A stretch of DNA of 64,000 bases. Source: Clavaria fumosa (Eukaryota > Basidiomycota > Agaricomycetes > Agaricales > Clavariaceae). The notes beneath the pieces are model-generated. The model was not told the origin of the DNA. It saw only the letters and a list, made by a program, of their open reading frames with translations, and searched no databases. The stretch's first letter is position 1. Each line of letters starts with the position of its first letter. This document shows, piece after piece, positions 55,257-64,000 of this stretch. The position numbers were made by a program, and so were the translations under genes. The stretch covers positions 1,674,001 through 1,738,000 of the forward strand of contig OX637797.1 of NCBI GenBank assembly GCA_951802425.1, read 5' to 3'.

Positions 55257-55664
55257 ATGTCATTCGACACAGCGCTTAACTCCAAGTTAGCGTCTGTGCT
55301 ATTCCCAGCTGGACACTCCGGGTTCGGGTTCACAACCTCGACTGTCATTCTGCCCAACATCACAATAATGCCTTTCAGCGACGGGTCTCTCGGTGTGCAT
55401 AAAGCGTCTTACCGAACGACTCATGAGATCATCGAACCTTCCATTCCGGTCGTGTCTAGTTTGCCTCCCCCGAACTTAGCTTACGAGGCGTGGCGGGCTT
55501 AACCCAAGCGCTGAGCTTCCTTCCGGTTTCTCTTTCTATGTGTCTGGGCCGCTGTGGTTCAAGGAAAAGCGTCGAGAGTCAGGGAGGCGACCTGGAGCTA
55601 CAGAGATATGTTCGACTCTGAATGGGACGGCGCCCTGGGTGGCAAGCTGCCAGCATTCGAAGTC
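55257..55664 (+). pseudogene. Polysaccharide lyase (PL14-like) pseudogene, 5' half
   Basis: ATG 55257 MSFDTALNSKLASVLFPAGH, then HEIIEPSIPVVSSLPPPNLA and YEA. The frame shifts, NPSAELPSGFSFYVSGPLWF and KEKRRES follow, the frame shifts again, then EATWSYRDMFDSEWDGALGG and KLPAF. The GFSFYVSGPLWF and GGKLP phrases are typical of fungal PL14-like proteins. The similarity stops at about 55664, where Elp2-like sequence begins; the matching 3' half is at 59.2 kb. Two frameshifts mark it as a pseudogene. Confidence 0.72.
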
Positions 55665-56430
55665 GCCCTCGGGTCGAGAGACGTCATTTGTCTCTGGGCT
55701 CTGGGATACTAATGTATGTTACGACAACCCGAGATTCTCTGGCTCGGCAAACGTAACCTGACCGGACCAGAATGACGAAGGGATACGTGGGACATTGCCG
55801 GGGCATGGGGACTTGTAACTTGCATCCGGTTCTCGCGAGAGGACCTCTTCTTTAGCGTGGATGACAAGGGCAGTTTGCGGCGATGGCGTAAACAAGGGAA
55901 TGAGGTATGCATTTCTCTGCTGCAGTTCCGCGACATTGGGGGGGCAAAGACTCAGTGGCTTCATTGGCGGTTTGTGGGCACACCACGACATTGAAGTTCT
56001 AGCATGGGGTGGAGCGGCGGTTGGCGGCGTTGGAGTTGCAGTAATACTCAGGCCAACTGGGCGGAGAGTGGTGCCGTCGGAGGTCACAGTGCTGCCGTCA
56101 AAAGAATCATATGGAGTCCAGGTGGAGAATACTTGATATCCGCAGGGTTCGTCGTGCATGCCAACCAAGCCTCGCTTCACTCTGACAGTGGTTACCTGCG
56201 TGCCAGGATGGACCAGACGACGCGTATTCACGGGCCAACCCCCTGACAAAATGCGGATCCCAACGTTGAAGCTGGCTCGCCCTCAAGTACATGGCTACGA
56301 CCTGGTAGATTGCGCGTTCTGGACGCGTTGACTTCGTCAGCATCGCGGATGAGAAGGTCGTCCGGGTATTTGAAGCTCCTAGTTCATTTGTCTGTGGTCC
56401 GTGCCTTGGGAGTAGCAAACCTTCCTGATG
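55665..56430 (+). pseudogene. Elp2-like WD40 gene fragment
   Basis: Fragment of the Elongator subunit Elp2. Seen in scattered frames: VALGSRDVICLWALGY (55672), IGGQRLSGFIGGLW with an extra G in a run near 55935, MGWSGGWRRWSC, GHSAAVKRIIWSPGGEYLIS, then after an intact intron MDQTTRIHG, LARPQVHGYDLVDCAF and VDFVSIADEKVVRVFEAPSS. The SPGGEYLIS..DQTTRIHG..RPQVHGYDL series is specific to Elp2. The N-terminal propeller and the rest of the C terminus are missing, and frames are broken. Confidence 0.78.
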
Positions 56431-56772
56431 ATGAAGTACGCGGAATGAGTGCCTGTGTAGATCTGCGACCTCTGATAATTGCTGGAGCGTCGTCGTCCCA
56501 TTGACGCAATGCAGTGCATGAAAACCAGAAACCAGAATCTGAAATCTCAATCCTAAATTCTTTATCCAGCTACAGAACATGGCCCAGAACGAAACTGCAT
56601 ATAACCCAAGCTGAATATATAGTAGACCGGAATCCAAAAATGCCAACCATGAGGTATAGTTTGCCCATCAGGCCAAAGGATGCCAGCGATGGGTGTTTCC
56701 ATTGTGAACTGGCCTGAGAGAGTTGCAGTATCCTGAGTGATATGTGGCACTTTCGGTGACGAAGATCTTACC

Positions 56773-58215
56773 TTAGCATTGAACCAGATGCAGGTATTGC
56801 TGAATCATTGCAACGACGCCTCCTATAGTTGCTACTCCCAGGACGCAAGCAGCGAAGACTCTAGGTGCAGATCCTATGCCCTCCTCCGAATCGCTCTCAG
56901 GTGTGAGCCCAAACAGGATGCCAAGAATGGCCCATGAGACGAACCAGCCTCTCTGAGCCTTCGTCGAGATTCCAGGGCGAAAACGAGTGATTCCCCCAAC
57001 AATAGCAAGATAGCATCCCAACGCGAGAAACATGACGGGGGCAGGAATGTCCTCGTCGCTCTTTGGTGTGGGTTTGATCACGGGGTACTTGTCAATAATC
57101 AAAATTAGATTGGTAAGCAATAGACCTTCAAAGCCTACATACCGAGTGATGGGCAGCGCCAGTCTGACTATTCTCAGCCTTAGGACCAGAATCCTGGGGG
57201 TTTGCTGCGCTTGGGACTTCGTGGTTGGTGGGGACAGTAGAATGGTTCTCGTCCTCAGGATTCGGAGCCTGGGTATGAGTATCATTTAGAATTGAGACCA
57301 GCTCCATCTCAGTGAAGTCCCCGTAGTTATCAGTCAAGAGAGCAGCAACGAGATTGATGACACTTGCAATTGCATATGGAATGATTGTGTATATGAAGGC
57401 ACCATAGCCGAAGGCAGCAACCCGAGAATCACTGGCTGATACAAGCTGCACGGTGGCGAAGGCTAACTGAATTGCACCAATGAGTGCCTTCACGAGTTGC
57501 GAGCTGCCTTCGACCATGGTCGGCATAAATATCTGGGCCCCGGTACCTCTCGGAACGAGGAGGAAGAGCTCGCCCTGCTTCAGCGGTTTGGCTCTTATTT
57601 TGACTCCATCGGGTAGGATTCTCTGCAGACCGGGAAAACTTTGCAGGTTTTCTTCTTTGACTCTGAAACAAACAGCTCCGGTATTGATTGCCTTTTGCAT
57701 GTTTCGGTAGATGGTTGTGTCTGCACTATCTTCGGTTTTCAATTGAGTAAATCCGGCTCGCCGATATGCGACGTCGTATATACTATTTCTTGCTGATGAA
57801 GATGGTAGTAAACCTGCTTTCACGTAGCGCGATACTGTGTCTAATGTCCTTGAACCAGGGGGGAGCTTGATGGTGAAGACGTGGCTGGCATAAACTGCAA
57901 GCAGCTTGATCACGACCGCGTAGGCTTTTCGGAGTCCACAGCTCTTTAAGGTTGGATCGAGGAAGGTTTCAGCAGATGCGGGCCTGGAGATTGCCGAAAA
58001 GAACAAGGCGATGTATAGGACTGGGCTGACACCTCGCAGACATCGAGTGAAACGAGAGGCACCGACGGTGAGCATGCCAGCCAATGGCAGGACACAGGCT
58101 TTGAGGTTGGTGTTGCGATACAGAGGGTGTGCGATATGGCAACTGAGTTTCGTCCTTGGTGCGTGGAACGGAAAGGCAACGACTCACCCATGAATATAGC
58201 GTTCTCCTCATTCAT
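56773..58215 (-). CDS. Lineage-specific multi-pass membrane protein, function unknown
   Basis: ATG 58215 MNEENAIFMG, an intron, then HPLYRNTNLKACVLPLAGML, RCLRGVSPVLYIALFFSAIS, KAYAVVIKLLAVYASHVFTI, a soluble segment (SRTLDTVSRYVKAGLLPSSS, TIYRNMQKAINTGAVCFRVK), LFLLVPRGTG, VKALIGAIQLAFATVQLVSA, FIYTIIPYAIASVINLVAAL, an acidic linker (QAPNPEDENHSTVPTNHEVP), an intron, then MFLALGCYLAIVGGI, WAILGILFGLTPESDSEEGI and a last segment to 56773. At least five hydrophobic segments. Not recognised as a known family; reminiscent of uncharacterised agaricomycete membrane proteins that occur in many copies. A decayed copy lies at 46.7-47.3 kb. The C terminus may extend further through an intron, since an AG/GTAAGA donor follows the TAA. 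Confidence 0.7.
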
Positions 58216-58684
58216 TTTGATTGCGTCCTAAGTGAGGGGGAACGTATTAACGAGGAGTTGCCAGGTGCCGAATAGTGACCGGTCACAAAAAGGCGATAGG
58301 CGCCCGAGGCAGGGGCGCTCTCCAGCCCTGGATCAAGACTACAGTATGTGCAAGCCAGGAGGTTTGGTTGAGTATGAGTGTCGATGGACTTGCTGGGAGT
58401 GCCACGAGGAGAGGTTGGATTCCATGACTGCTTGAGACATTGCGCAAGTCTTGGTGCCAGTGCATGGTGGCGAGGTGTGATCCAGAACCTTGCTTACTTC
58501 TTTAATCATATTGCCGTGTACTGAAGGGCGAATTCAATCATGTGATGGGTTTATGGTATGCCTTGAATTCGCGCGCGTCGATTTCGTACGCGCTGCGCCC
58601 TGACCTCGTCGCTCACTTGGTTTGATGCAAGCATGGATCAGTAAGCATCAATCTTCAGCGCTTCAGCACGGTTTATCACATATT
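58216..58684. other. Intergenic region
   Basis: 469 bp between the start of the membrane-protein gene and the stop of the holo-ACP synthase gene, probably the membrane-protein promoter. No other feature recognised. Confidence 0.35.
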
Positions 58685-59121
58685 TCAACCTTGAACTAAA
58701 ACTAAGGAAAAAACGTATTCTCCATCATGGCTGACAGAGACTTGCATCCGCCCATGCTGTAAGTTTTGACCGAAGGAATTGGAGTGATACAAGAGAGCTG
58801 GTTTCTCGCCATCACCGCCGAGACCACGGTAGGTGAAGTCTTTCCATGTAGGACGCAAAGTAGGATACAGTGCCTTGTAGGCTGCTTCCTTCACGCTCCA
58901 TCTGTGCTCAACTTGAAGTCAGGCGTGGGGCATGTTAGGAATAAGGAGGGGAGCAACCTCGTAGCGAGAAAGCGGCAATTGTCATGTAGAGGCAAAGTGT
59001 CCCAACGTGCGAGTTCCTCAGCACTCAGAATTCGCTTTGCGAACGCTCGTCCTCTGCGGCGAAGAACAGCAGCAATTCGGGGAACGTGTACAACGTCGAC
59101 GCCGATTCCCAAGATTGGCAT
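58685..59121 (-). CDS. PPT2: Holo-[acyl-carrier-protein] synthase (AcpS/PPT2-type phosphopantetheinyl transferase)
   Basis: Attaches 4'-phosphopantetheine from CoA to acyl carrier protein, in fungi usually the mitochondrial ACP. Seen: ATG 59121 MPILGIGVDVVHVPRIAAVL (metal-binding Asp), RILSAEELARW, RFLATR, an intron of about 54 bp, then WSVKEAAYKALYPTLRPTWK with the KEAxYKA motif (catalytic Glu, Lys), and the C-terminal MQVSVSHDGEYVFSLVLVQG with TGA at 58685. About 125 residues is right for the small AcpS class. The frame continues upstream of 59121 but the extension is low complexity. The gene lies inside the segment that splits the polysaccharide lyase pseudogene. Confidence 0.9.
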
Positions 59122-59194
59122 TTGCGGTGTCGTGGTCGTAGTTGTCGACTTATGGCTGCGGTATACGTCTAACAGATATTCGCAGGCAGCCGAT

Positions 59195-59645
59195 TGTTCT
59201 CCCGGGATCTTTGGCGGTGTGGACAGCAATGCTTATGGCTGCTCTGGGGGATAACAGTTTAGATCTCGCTGCCTCGCAGGCCCCCAGCCATGCCCGGCGA
59301 AGTTTATGCGTATCTACCCCTCGTGTCGCCCAACACAACGCGCCTCACTATGGTGTGTCCGTCGTTGGCCGTGGCACGTTCCGCTTCGCACCCGGAGGGT
59401 GGACTGCCGTGTGCATTCAGGTGCGACTGAACCGCCTCGGCGTGGAGGACGGTGAAATCGAGTTGTTCGTTGACGGCGAGTCGGTCATGCGCATCGGCAG
59501 CCTCGTTTTCCGCGTGCAGGAGCGGGAGGAACACACACGGAAGGTCACAAGGTCGAGGGAACAGCCATGGGCATACAGTTTTAAATAACGTTCTTTGGAG
59601 ATGTGTGTACATACGTGTCAGAAGTTTCTCGTGCCTATTGCACAT
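59195..59645 (+). pseudogene. Polysaccharide lyase (PL14-like) pseudogene, 3' half
   Basis: Begins PGIFGGVDSNAYGCSGG, which would continue the GGKLP ending of the 5' half at 55.66 kb. Then PGEVYAYLPLVSPNTT, a frameshift, HYGVSVVGRGTFRFAPGGWT, GEIELFVDGESVMRIGSLVF, then MGIQF, a stop, and TFFG. GRGTFRF and the ELFVDGES strand are PL14-like, and TFFG marks the family's end region. Frameshifts and an in-frame stop make it non-functional. Confidence 0.72.
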
Positions 59646-59970
59646 GCGCCTCCCAGCATTATTTTGCTTATAAACCTTGCCCATCTATGCAGGTCATACC
59701 TCGCAGTGGGCATGTCCGAAAGACCAGCGTGATTGGTCCGCTGATATTTCGGCTGTCATCATCGAATGAACAGCGACTGGGTTTGTTCAGACCTCCTATG
59801 CCCACCCGAGAGCTCCAAACCTGCCTGAAGGGCAGCGAAAATGCTGTATTGGTGAATTTCCGATTAGGGGAGAAGTACTGGGGATACGGTACCCTACACC
59901 GCAATGTGTAGCAGAATACAAGCTGACCAGAGATGGAAAATGGACTGAAGGGCGTGTTGAATGGTAGGCA

Positions 59971-60834
59971 TTACATGCCCATGGCGACTTGTAACTCCCT
60001 GAGCTGTGCCTGCTCGTCGTCCTCAACAGCGACGGGCGCTTTATTAACTTGCGTCAATGCTGATAAGCTTTATTGTTGCAGAACATGAGGGGCGTGACTT
60101 ACGTATCACGTCTTGTGGTGTATGAGAGGGCACGCCGGCGAGCAGCCCTGTTAGCGCTTCGTCTTCTAATCCGTTCAACTCCGCAGCTAACTCATCCTAG
60201 ACATGGATGATGAGAAAAGCGTCAGAAAATATTGCGGACAATCCTGACCTCCTGAATGTCAACGCTCCCAGGAAGGTTCATTAAGGAGGTTTGCAGTTCT
60301 TCTGCATTGGCGGTTGCTTGTTGCAATTTGTCCATAATCTCATCCACCTTACCCATGGGCCTTCAAAAGCATAGTATTCAACATGAGAAAGGTTGCGACA
60401 CGAAACGGCGCACAATTTATTATGGATGGCGTCGAGAGCTTCAGCACCCTTCTTGAGGGCAATCATTGTCTCCGCATTAAGGTTAGCCGACTCAAGTGTG
60501 TTGATCTGCACATCGAGCTGCAGTATCAGATTCATCAACTTTTCCCGTTCCACCTCGCACAATTTCTTCCGACGCAGCGCGGCTGTCGCCTCTGAGGTTA
60601 AAGTCCCATCAGCGAATGCCTCGCCTCTCTGAGGCTTGGTCGGTCAAACGTACCTGGCTTATTGGAGATCGCGTTTGCTTTGGCTTTCTGTAGCTCGTCA
60701 TTTATCTTCTTCCTCAAGTACTCCTCCTTCTTCTGTAGTAAGACCCGATGTTCTCGCACACCAACGATCGCTTGTTGAACCTGTACTTTCGGGTCTGGCT
60801 TTTGACCAAAGTAAGTCATGACTGCGTTTAACAT
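59971..60834 (-). CDS. SNF7: ESCRT-III subunit Snf7/Vps32 (CHMP4)
   Basis: Filament-forming core of ESCRT-III in endosomal sorting and membrane scission. Seen: ATG 60834 MLNAVMTYFGQKPDPKVQVQ, REHRVLLQKKEEYLRKKIND, an intron, then the LRRKKLCEVEREKLMNLILQ region, LDVQINTLESANLNAETMIA, LKKGAEALDAIHNKL, VDEIMDKLQQATANAEELQT, DELAAELNGLEDEALTGLLA and the C-terminal helix AQLRELQVAMGM with TAA at 59971. Net basic N-terminal half, acidic C-terminal half, and about 220 residues agree with the family. Confidence 0.93.
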
Positions 60835-61026
60835 GTTCAGAATATACTGAGAGCAGAGGGTGAACGGTTTGTGATAGTAGTGATGTGGCTTTGAGTTGCC
60901 TGCGGAACCAGGCAGGCAGTGACGAATCCAAAAAGGGAATTTCGTCCCACGAACGATGTCCAATTATCTAGTCTAATCCCTTGACAGCAGATACGATATC
61001 ATCTAGAAATCTAATAGCTGACTTCA

Positions 61027-62301
61027 TTAATCATCCTTTAGGTCAATGTCGTCTCCGTCGCTGAGAGAATCGTCAACATAAGAAGTGAAGAAGCAGGATG
61101 GTCACCCAATCTTACCTCTCGTCACTGCGCTCATCTTGCGCCCCTTGTCCGCTAAGCACTCGCCAAGCCACACGGCAAATCATCCAAAACCATATGATTT
61201 GTAGGACCTTGTCTAATGAGCATACTTGAAGACGAATATGAAGCGATTTGTTTACCTGCAGCGCAACGAGCGAAGTGAAGACACCTGCGTATGCTACCTT
61301 CGACAGGTGATTGCTGCGTGTTGGATCGCAGATGTGCTGTGGGGCATCATGGAATGTTGACCAGATGACGATGTTGAAGAGGACATGACGCGTGATGAAC
61401 CAGCAAACGAGGAACCAAGTAAACGTAGCATCGCAAAGAGTGGAAAACGAAAGATAACGGAACATCTTAGCCAGCTGTGTCCACCTCAGAAGTCAGTGCA
61501 ATTGGTGTGTGGCAGGTTTGACATACCGGTAAAAAAATATCACACCAATCCATAAGGACCATGATGAGACATCCAACTCGAGTACAGTTAGTAAAATAGC
61601 TGAAGGCTATCAATCCGACGGTAATGATATGGTGAGTCATCATCTGAACGTGGTCTTTTCTCCGAGCCTCCGCGTTCAAGATTAGCAGTTGATGAAGGTA
61701 GAATGCGCTTTGGGTGAGGTAATAAAGTTTGAGCGGTCCAGCCAGCGAAATGTGGGGATAATTTAACCAGAGTTCAGTAGGATTCAGAATTCGAGTGGGG
61801 AGATTGCGGTGAACATACTGTGTGACTTCGTTCAGTCGAGCGTCAAACAGGGAGAAATAGACCGCATACGAGACCGAAGCACCACTGAATGGTGTAATAA
61901 ATCATCGACCAGCCTTGCTCCGCAAACCGAAGAACTCTCCGGTGCAAACGCCTCCTGTCACGCTTGAGTTTTTCGGGCGTATGACCGTTGGTATACAGAG
62001 CGTATCCGTTGCTTTCTCCATTCGCCTTTCCACTTGCCTGCCGCGCTTGGTGGCAGGCAGCATTTTTGGATAGCTTCCACCTTGCGAAGGGTTCTAGTAG
62101 GAGCAACCGGAACGCATCCCGGAGCACAGCCATAGTCGCTATGCAAGTGACGACGATGCAGACATCCAGCGGACCTGTAGTAAAATAGTTGGAATTATGG
62201 AATGAGTCCGTTGATGGTGGTCTGTCCGTGGGATACGAGAGCGTGTAAAAAGGCAGCAAAAAAGCAGCTAGTCGACCCGGGAAGCCAAATGAGAGTGACA
62301 T
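61027..62301 (-). CDS. LAG1: Ceramide synthase Lag1/Lac1 (TLC domain)
   Basis: ER membrane acyl-CoA-dependent ceramide synthase. Seen: ATG 62301 MSLSFGFPGRLAAFLLPFYT, membrane segments at LDVCIVVTCIATMAVLRDAF, SMIYYTIQWCFGLVCGLF, then LPTRILNPTELWLNYPHISL and LKLYYLTQSAFYLHQLLI. The Lag1 motif HHIITVGLIAFSYFTNCTRV follows, with two histidines and DWCDIFLP, then RYLSFSTLCDATFTWFLVCW and IIWFWMICRVAWRVLSGQG. It ends with an acidic tail YVDDSLSDGDDIDLKDD (a CK2-type site cluster common in fungal Lag1) and TAA at 61027. Clear introns throughout. Confidence 0.93.
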
Positions 62302-62456
62302 CGCAAGGAGTGTGCGAGGGGTTTTACAATTGTGATGGCGCGACTGGCGACTGACTGGACGGTTGTTTGTACGCGTTCGTGAAACGACAAAGTCCTAATA
62401 CAGCACAGTGACTTTGTCGAACGTCTCTCGCTCAATTTCGCTCATCCCCGTCGACC

Positions 62457-63677
62457 ATGTCCACATTTTTTGGCCTGTAAGAGCTCTTACAAGAGCTATG
62501 GTATCCAACTTCTTATACTCCATGTTGGCAGCGGCAAGACTCGGACATTCAAGCCGCGCAAGGACGTGCCCGAAGGTACCAAGCAGTACCAGTTGCGCAA
62601 GTACGCAGAGGCGACCCTCGTACGTCCACCCACTGCAGTGCACCGGAACCGCTTGTGCTGAACTGGTCGTCGTCCTGGCTTCATCGCCCTTGCGATCTTC
62701 ATCTCTCTTCAGGGCTCCGGGAATCTGAGGCTCGCGGTGCAGCTTCCGGAGGGGGAGGACACCAACGAATGGTTAGCAGTGCACGGTGCGTTGACGCTCG
62801 CTTCGTTCTGCATTGGCAGCAGCCACCTGACGCGTCGTCCTTTTCCCTCCAGCCGTCGATTTCTTCAATCATCTGAACATGCTTTACGGGACCATCACGG
62901 AGTTCTGCACCGCGCAGGAGGTGAGGTCTTGCTTCTGTTCTCCCAAGTCGACCCTCCTCACCTCGTTCCCACACATATTCAGTGTCCCATTATGTCTGCG
63001 GGCCCTCGGCAAGTTGCTGTCCCCCCCTTTACGCTTATAACGGGCGAGAGGGATCGTGATCCCAGTCATCCGCGTACTTAACTCTTCCCTTCCTTCCATA
63101 TACTGACAGGTATGAATACCTCTGGGAGGACGGCGTCAAGTACAAGCGCCCTACAAAGCTCCCCGCACCCGACTACGTCGACGCGCTCATGAATTGGACA
63201 CAGGGCCTGCTAGACGACGAGACCGTCTTCCCGAACAAGATCGGTGTGCTTTCTTCCCCGCCGCGCCCGTTCTATACAATATCACACATCGCCCCGTTCT
63301 AGGCGTCCCTTTCCCCCGGACGTTCAGGGACACGATCCGCACGATCGTGCGACGGCTCTTCCGTGTATATGCGCATATATACAGCAACCACTTTGATCAC
63401 ATATGTGCGCTCGGGATTGAAGGTGGGGAGAGACCAACACACCCTCTCCTTGGTTTCCCTTATTCACAAAAACCCTCTTTACAAAGCCCACCTGAATACC
63501 AGCTACAAGCACTTTTTCCTTTTCGTGAACGAAGTACGAGAGAAACCTTCTTTGTCCACTCTGGGCATGCCACTGAACGCAAATATTCCCCAGTTCGACC
63601 TCATTGACAAGAAGGAATTGGCTCCCCTCGACGAGCTGAACGACGCGATTCTAGATGAGGACAAGACCGGACGTTGA
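62457..63677 (+). CDS. MOB1: MOB1 kinase activator
   Basis: Co-activator of NDR/LATS-type kinases in the mitotic exit/septation network. Seen: ATG 62457 MSTFFGL, an intron, then TFKPRKDVPEGTKQYQLRKY, LRLAVQLPEGEDTNEWLAVH, DFFNHLNMLYGTITEFCT, CPIMSAGPRYEYLWEDGVKY, LPAPDYVDALMNWTQGLLDD, GVPFPRTFRDTIRTIVRRLF, RVYAHIYSNHFDHICALGIE, AHLNTSYKHFFLFVNEF and the C-terminal LAPLDELNDAILDEDKTGR, TGA at 63675. The zinc ligands (two Cys in FCT..CP, two His in AHIY..HF/KHFF) are present. Seven or so small introns. Confidence 0.94.
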
Positions 63678-64000
63678 TAGTTGATTGCCCGAGGGAAGGC
63701 GAGTCAGGTAACGAACGTACACAACACCCTAGGCCTGACACGAGATGTTTCGCGGCTTGTACGGCGTTTACCAAGAAGACGAACTTGTATTGTACTCTTA
63801 TGATTTTCTGCTCTAATTTTACTCGAGATGACCCTTGCCCACGAAATCCAGACAGGGAAGACAGCAATGTTTTGATGGTTTGGAATGATAATACAACCTC
63901 TTTCGTGTATGTGAGGGAAGGATGGAGCAACGATACAAGTATGTATGGGGCTCTTTCTATCAACGTCCAAAAGAGCCCGTACCGGAGCCTTTGACGACAT
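63678..64000. other. Sequence downstream of MOB1
   Basis: 323 bp to the window edge with no recognised gene; open frames here are short shadows without domain signatures. Probably the MOB1 3' UTR and the beginning of an intergenic region. Confidence 0.35.

Noticed and set aside
1..64000. tRNA genes, rRNA, CRISPR arrays, bacterial-type operons
   Set aside because: No convincing tRNA B-box with matching arms was found by eye; CRISPRs and operons are not expected in fungal nuclear DNA and no regularly spaced repeats are present.

Overview
This window is nuclear DNA of a filamentous basidiomycete fungus, most likely an agaricomycete. The evidence is gene content (chitin synthase, fungal Sla1, Nem1, Spo12-like and MOB1 genes, a fungal polysaccharide lyase relic), many short introns of about 50-70 nt with GT..AG ends, very tight gene spacing, CT-rich promoter tracts, and a Ngaro-type tyrosine-recombinase retrotransposon. 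Most genes are broken into several exons, so the coordinates below are gene spans (start codon to stop codon, introns included). They were assembled by eye from protein similarity and splice consensus.

Left third (1-25.7 kb) is a compact, conserved housekeeping block: the inositol pyrophosphate kinase Vip1/Asp1 (cut by the window edge), release factor eRF3, the endocytic adaptor Sla1, the Arf exchange factor Sec7, deoxyhypusine synthase, a divergent 14-3-3 protein, an aromatic-type aminotransferase, a CCHC zinc-knuckle protein, Coq10, and a small probably mitochondrial protein. Sec7 and deoxyhypusine synthase are divergent with only 100 bp between their start codons.

Middle (25.9-31.3 kb) is one apparently full-length Ngaro/DIRS-class element. 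Its split direct repeats are in the order A1 - gag - RT/RNase H - tyrosine recombinase - B1 A2 B2. A1 and A2 are 479 bp each and B1 and B2 are 104 bp each; all look essentially identical, so the insertion is young.

32-44 kb returns to conserved genes: a division-1 chitin synthase, a RING-finger protein, a Spo12-like protein, the Rheb GTPase, a U1A/U2B'' snRNP protein, and an ACS-family MFS permease.

44-60 kb is structurally disturbed. The upstream end of the MFS gene is duplicated 5.9 kb away and is fused to the 3' end of a truncated DUF1640/MCUR1-like gene. A second RING gene sits in one copy of this duplication and is absent from the other. Decayed copies of the DUF1640 gene and of a lineage-specific membrane-protein gene lie side by side at 46.4-47.3 kb. 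A flavocytochrome b2-like gene has lost most of its cytochrome b5 domain. A polysaccharide lyase (PL14-like) pseudogene is split into two halves by 3.5 kb that carries an Elp2 fragment, the intact membrane-protein gene and an intact holo-ACP synthase. A Git3/cAMP-receptor-like GPCR and the Nem1 phosphatase lie among these.

The right end (59.9-63.7 kb) is ordinary again: Snf7 (ESCRT-III), ceramide synthase Lag1 and MOB1. CACGTG hexamers recur 30-150 bp upstream of many of the start codons in the window.
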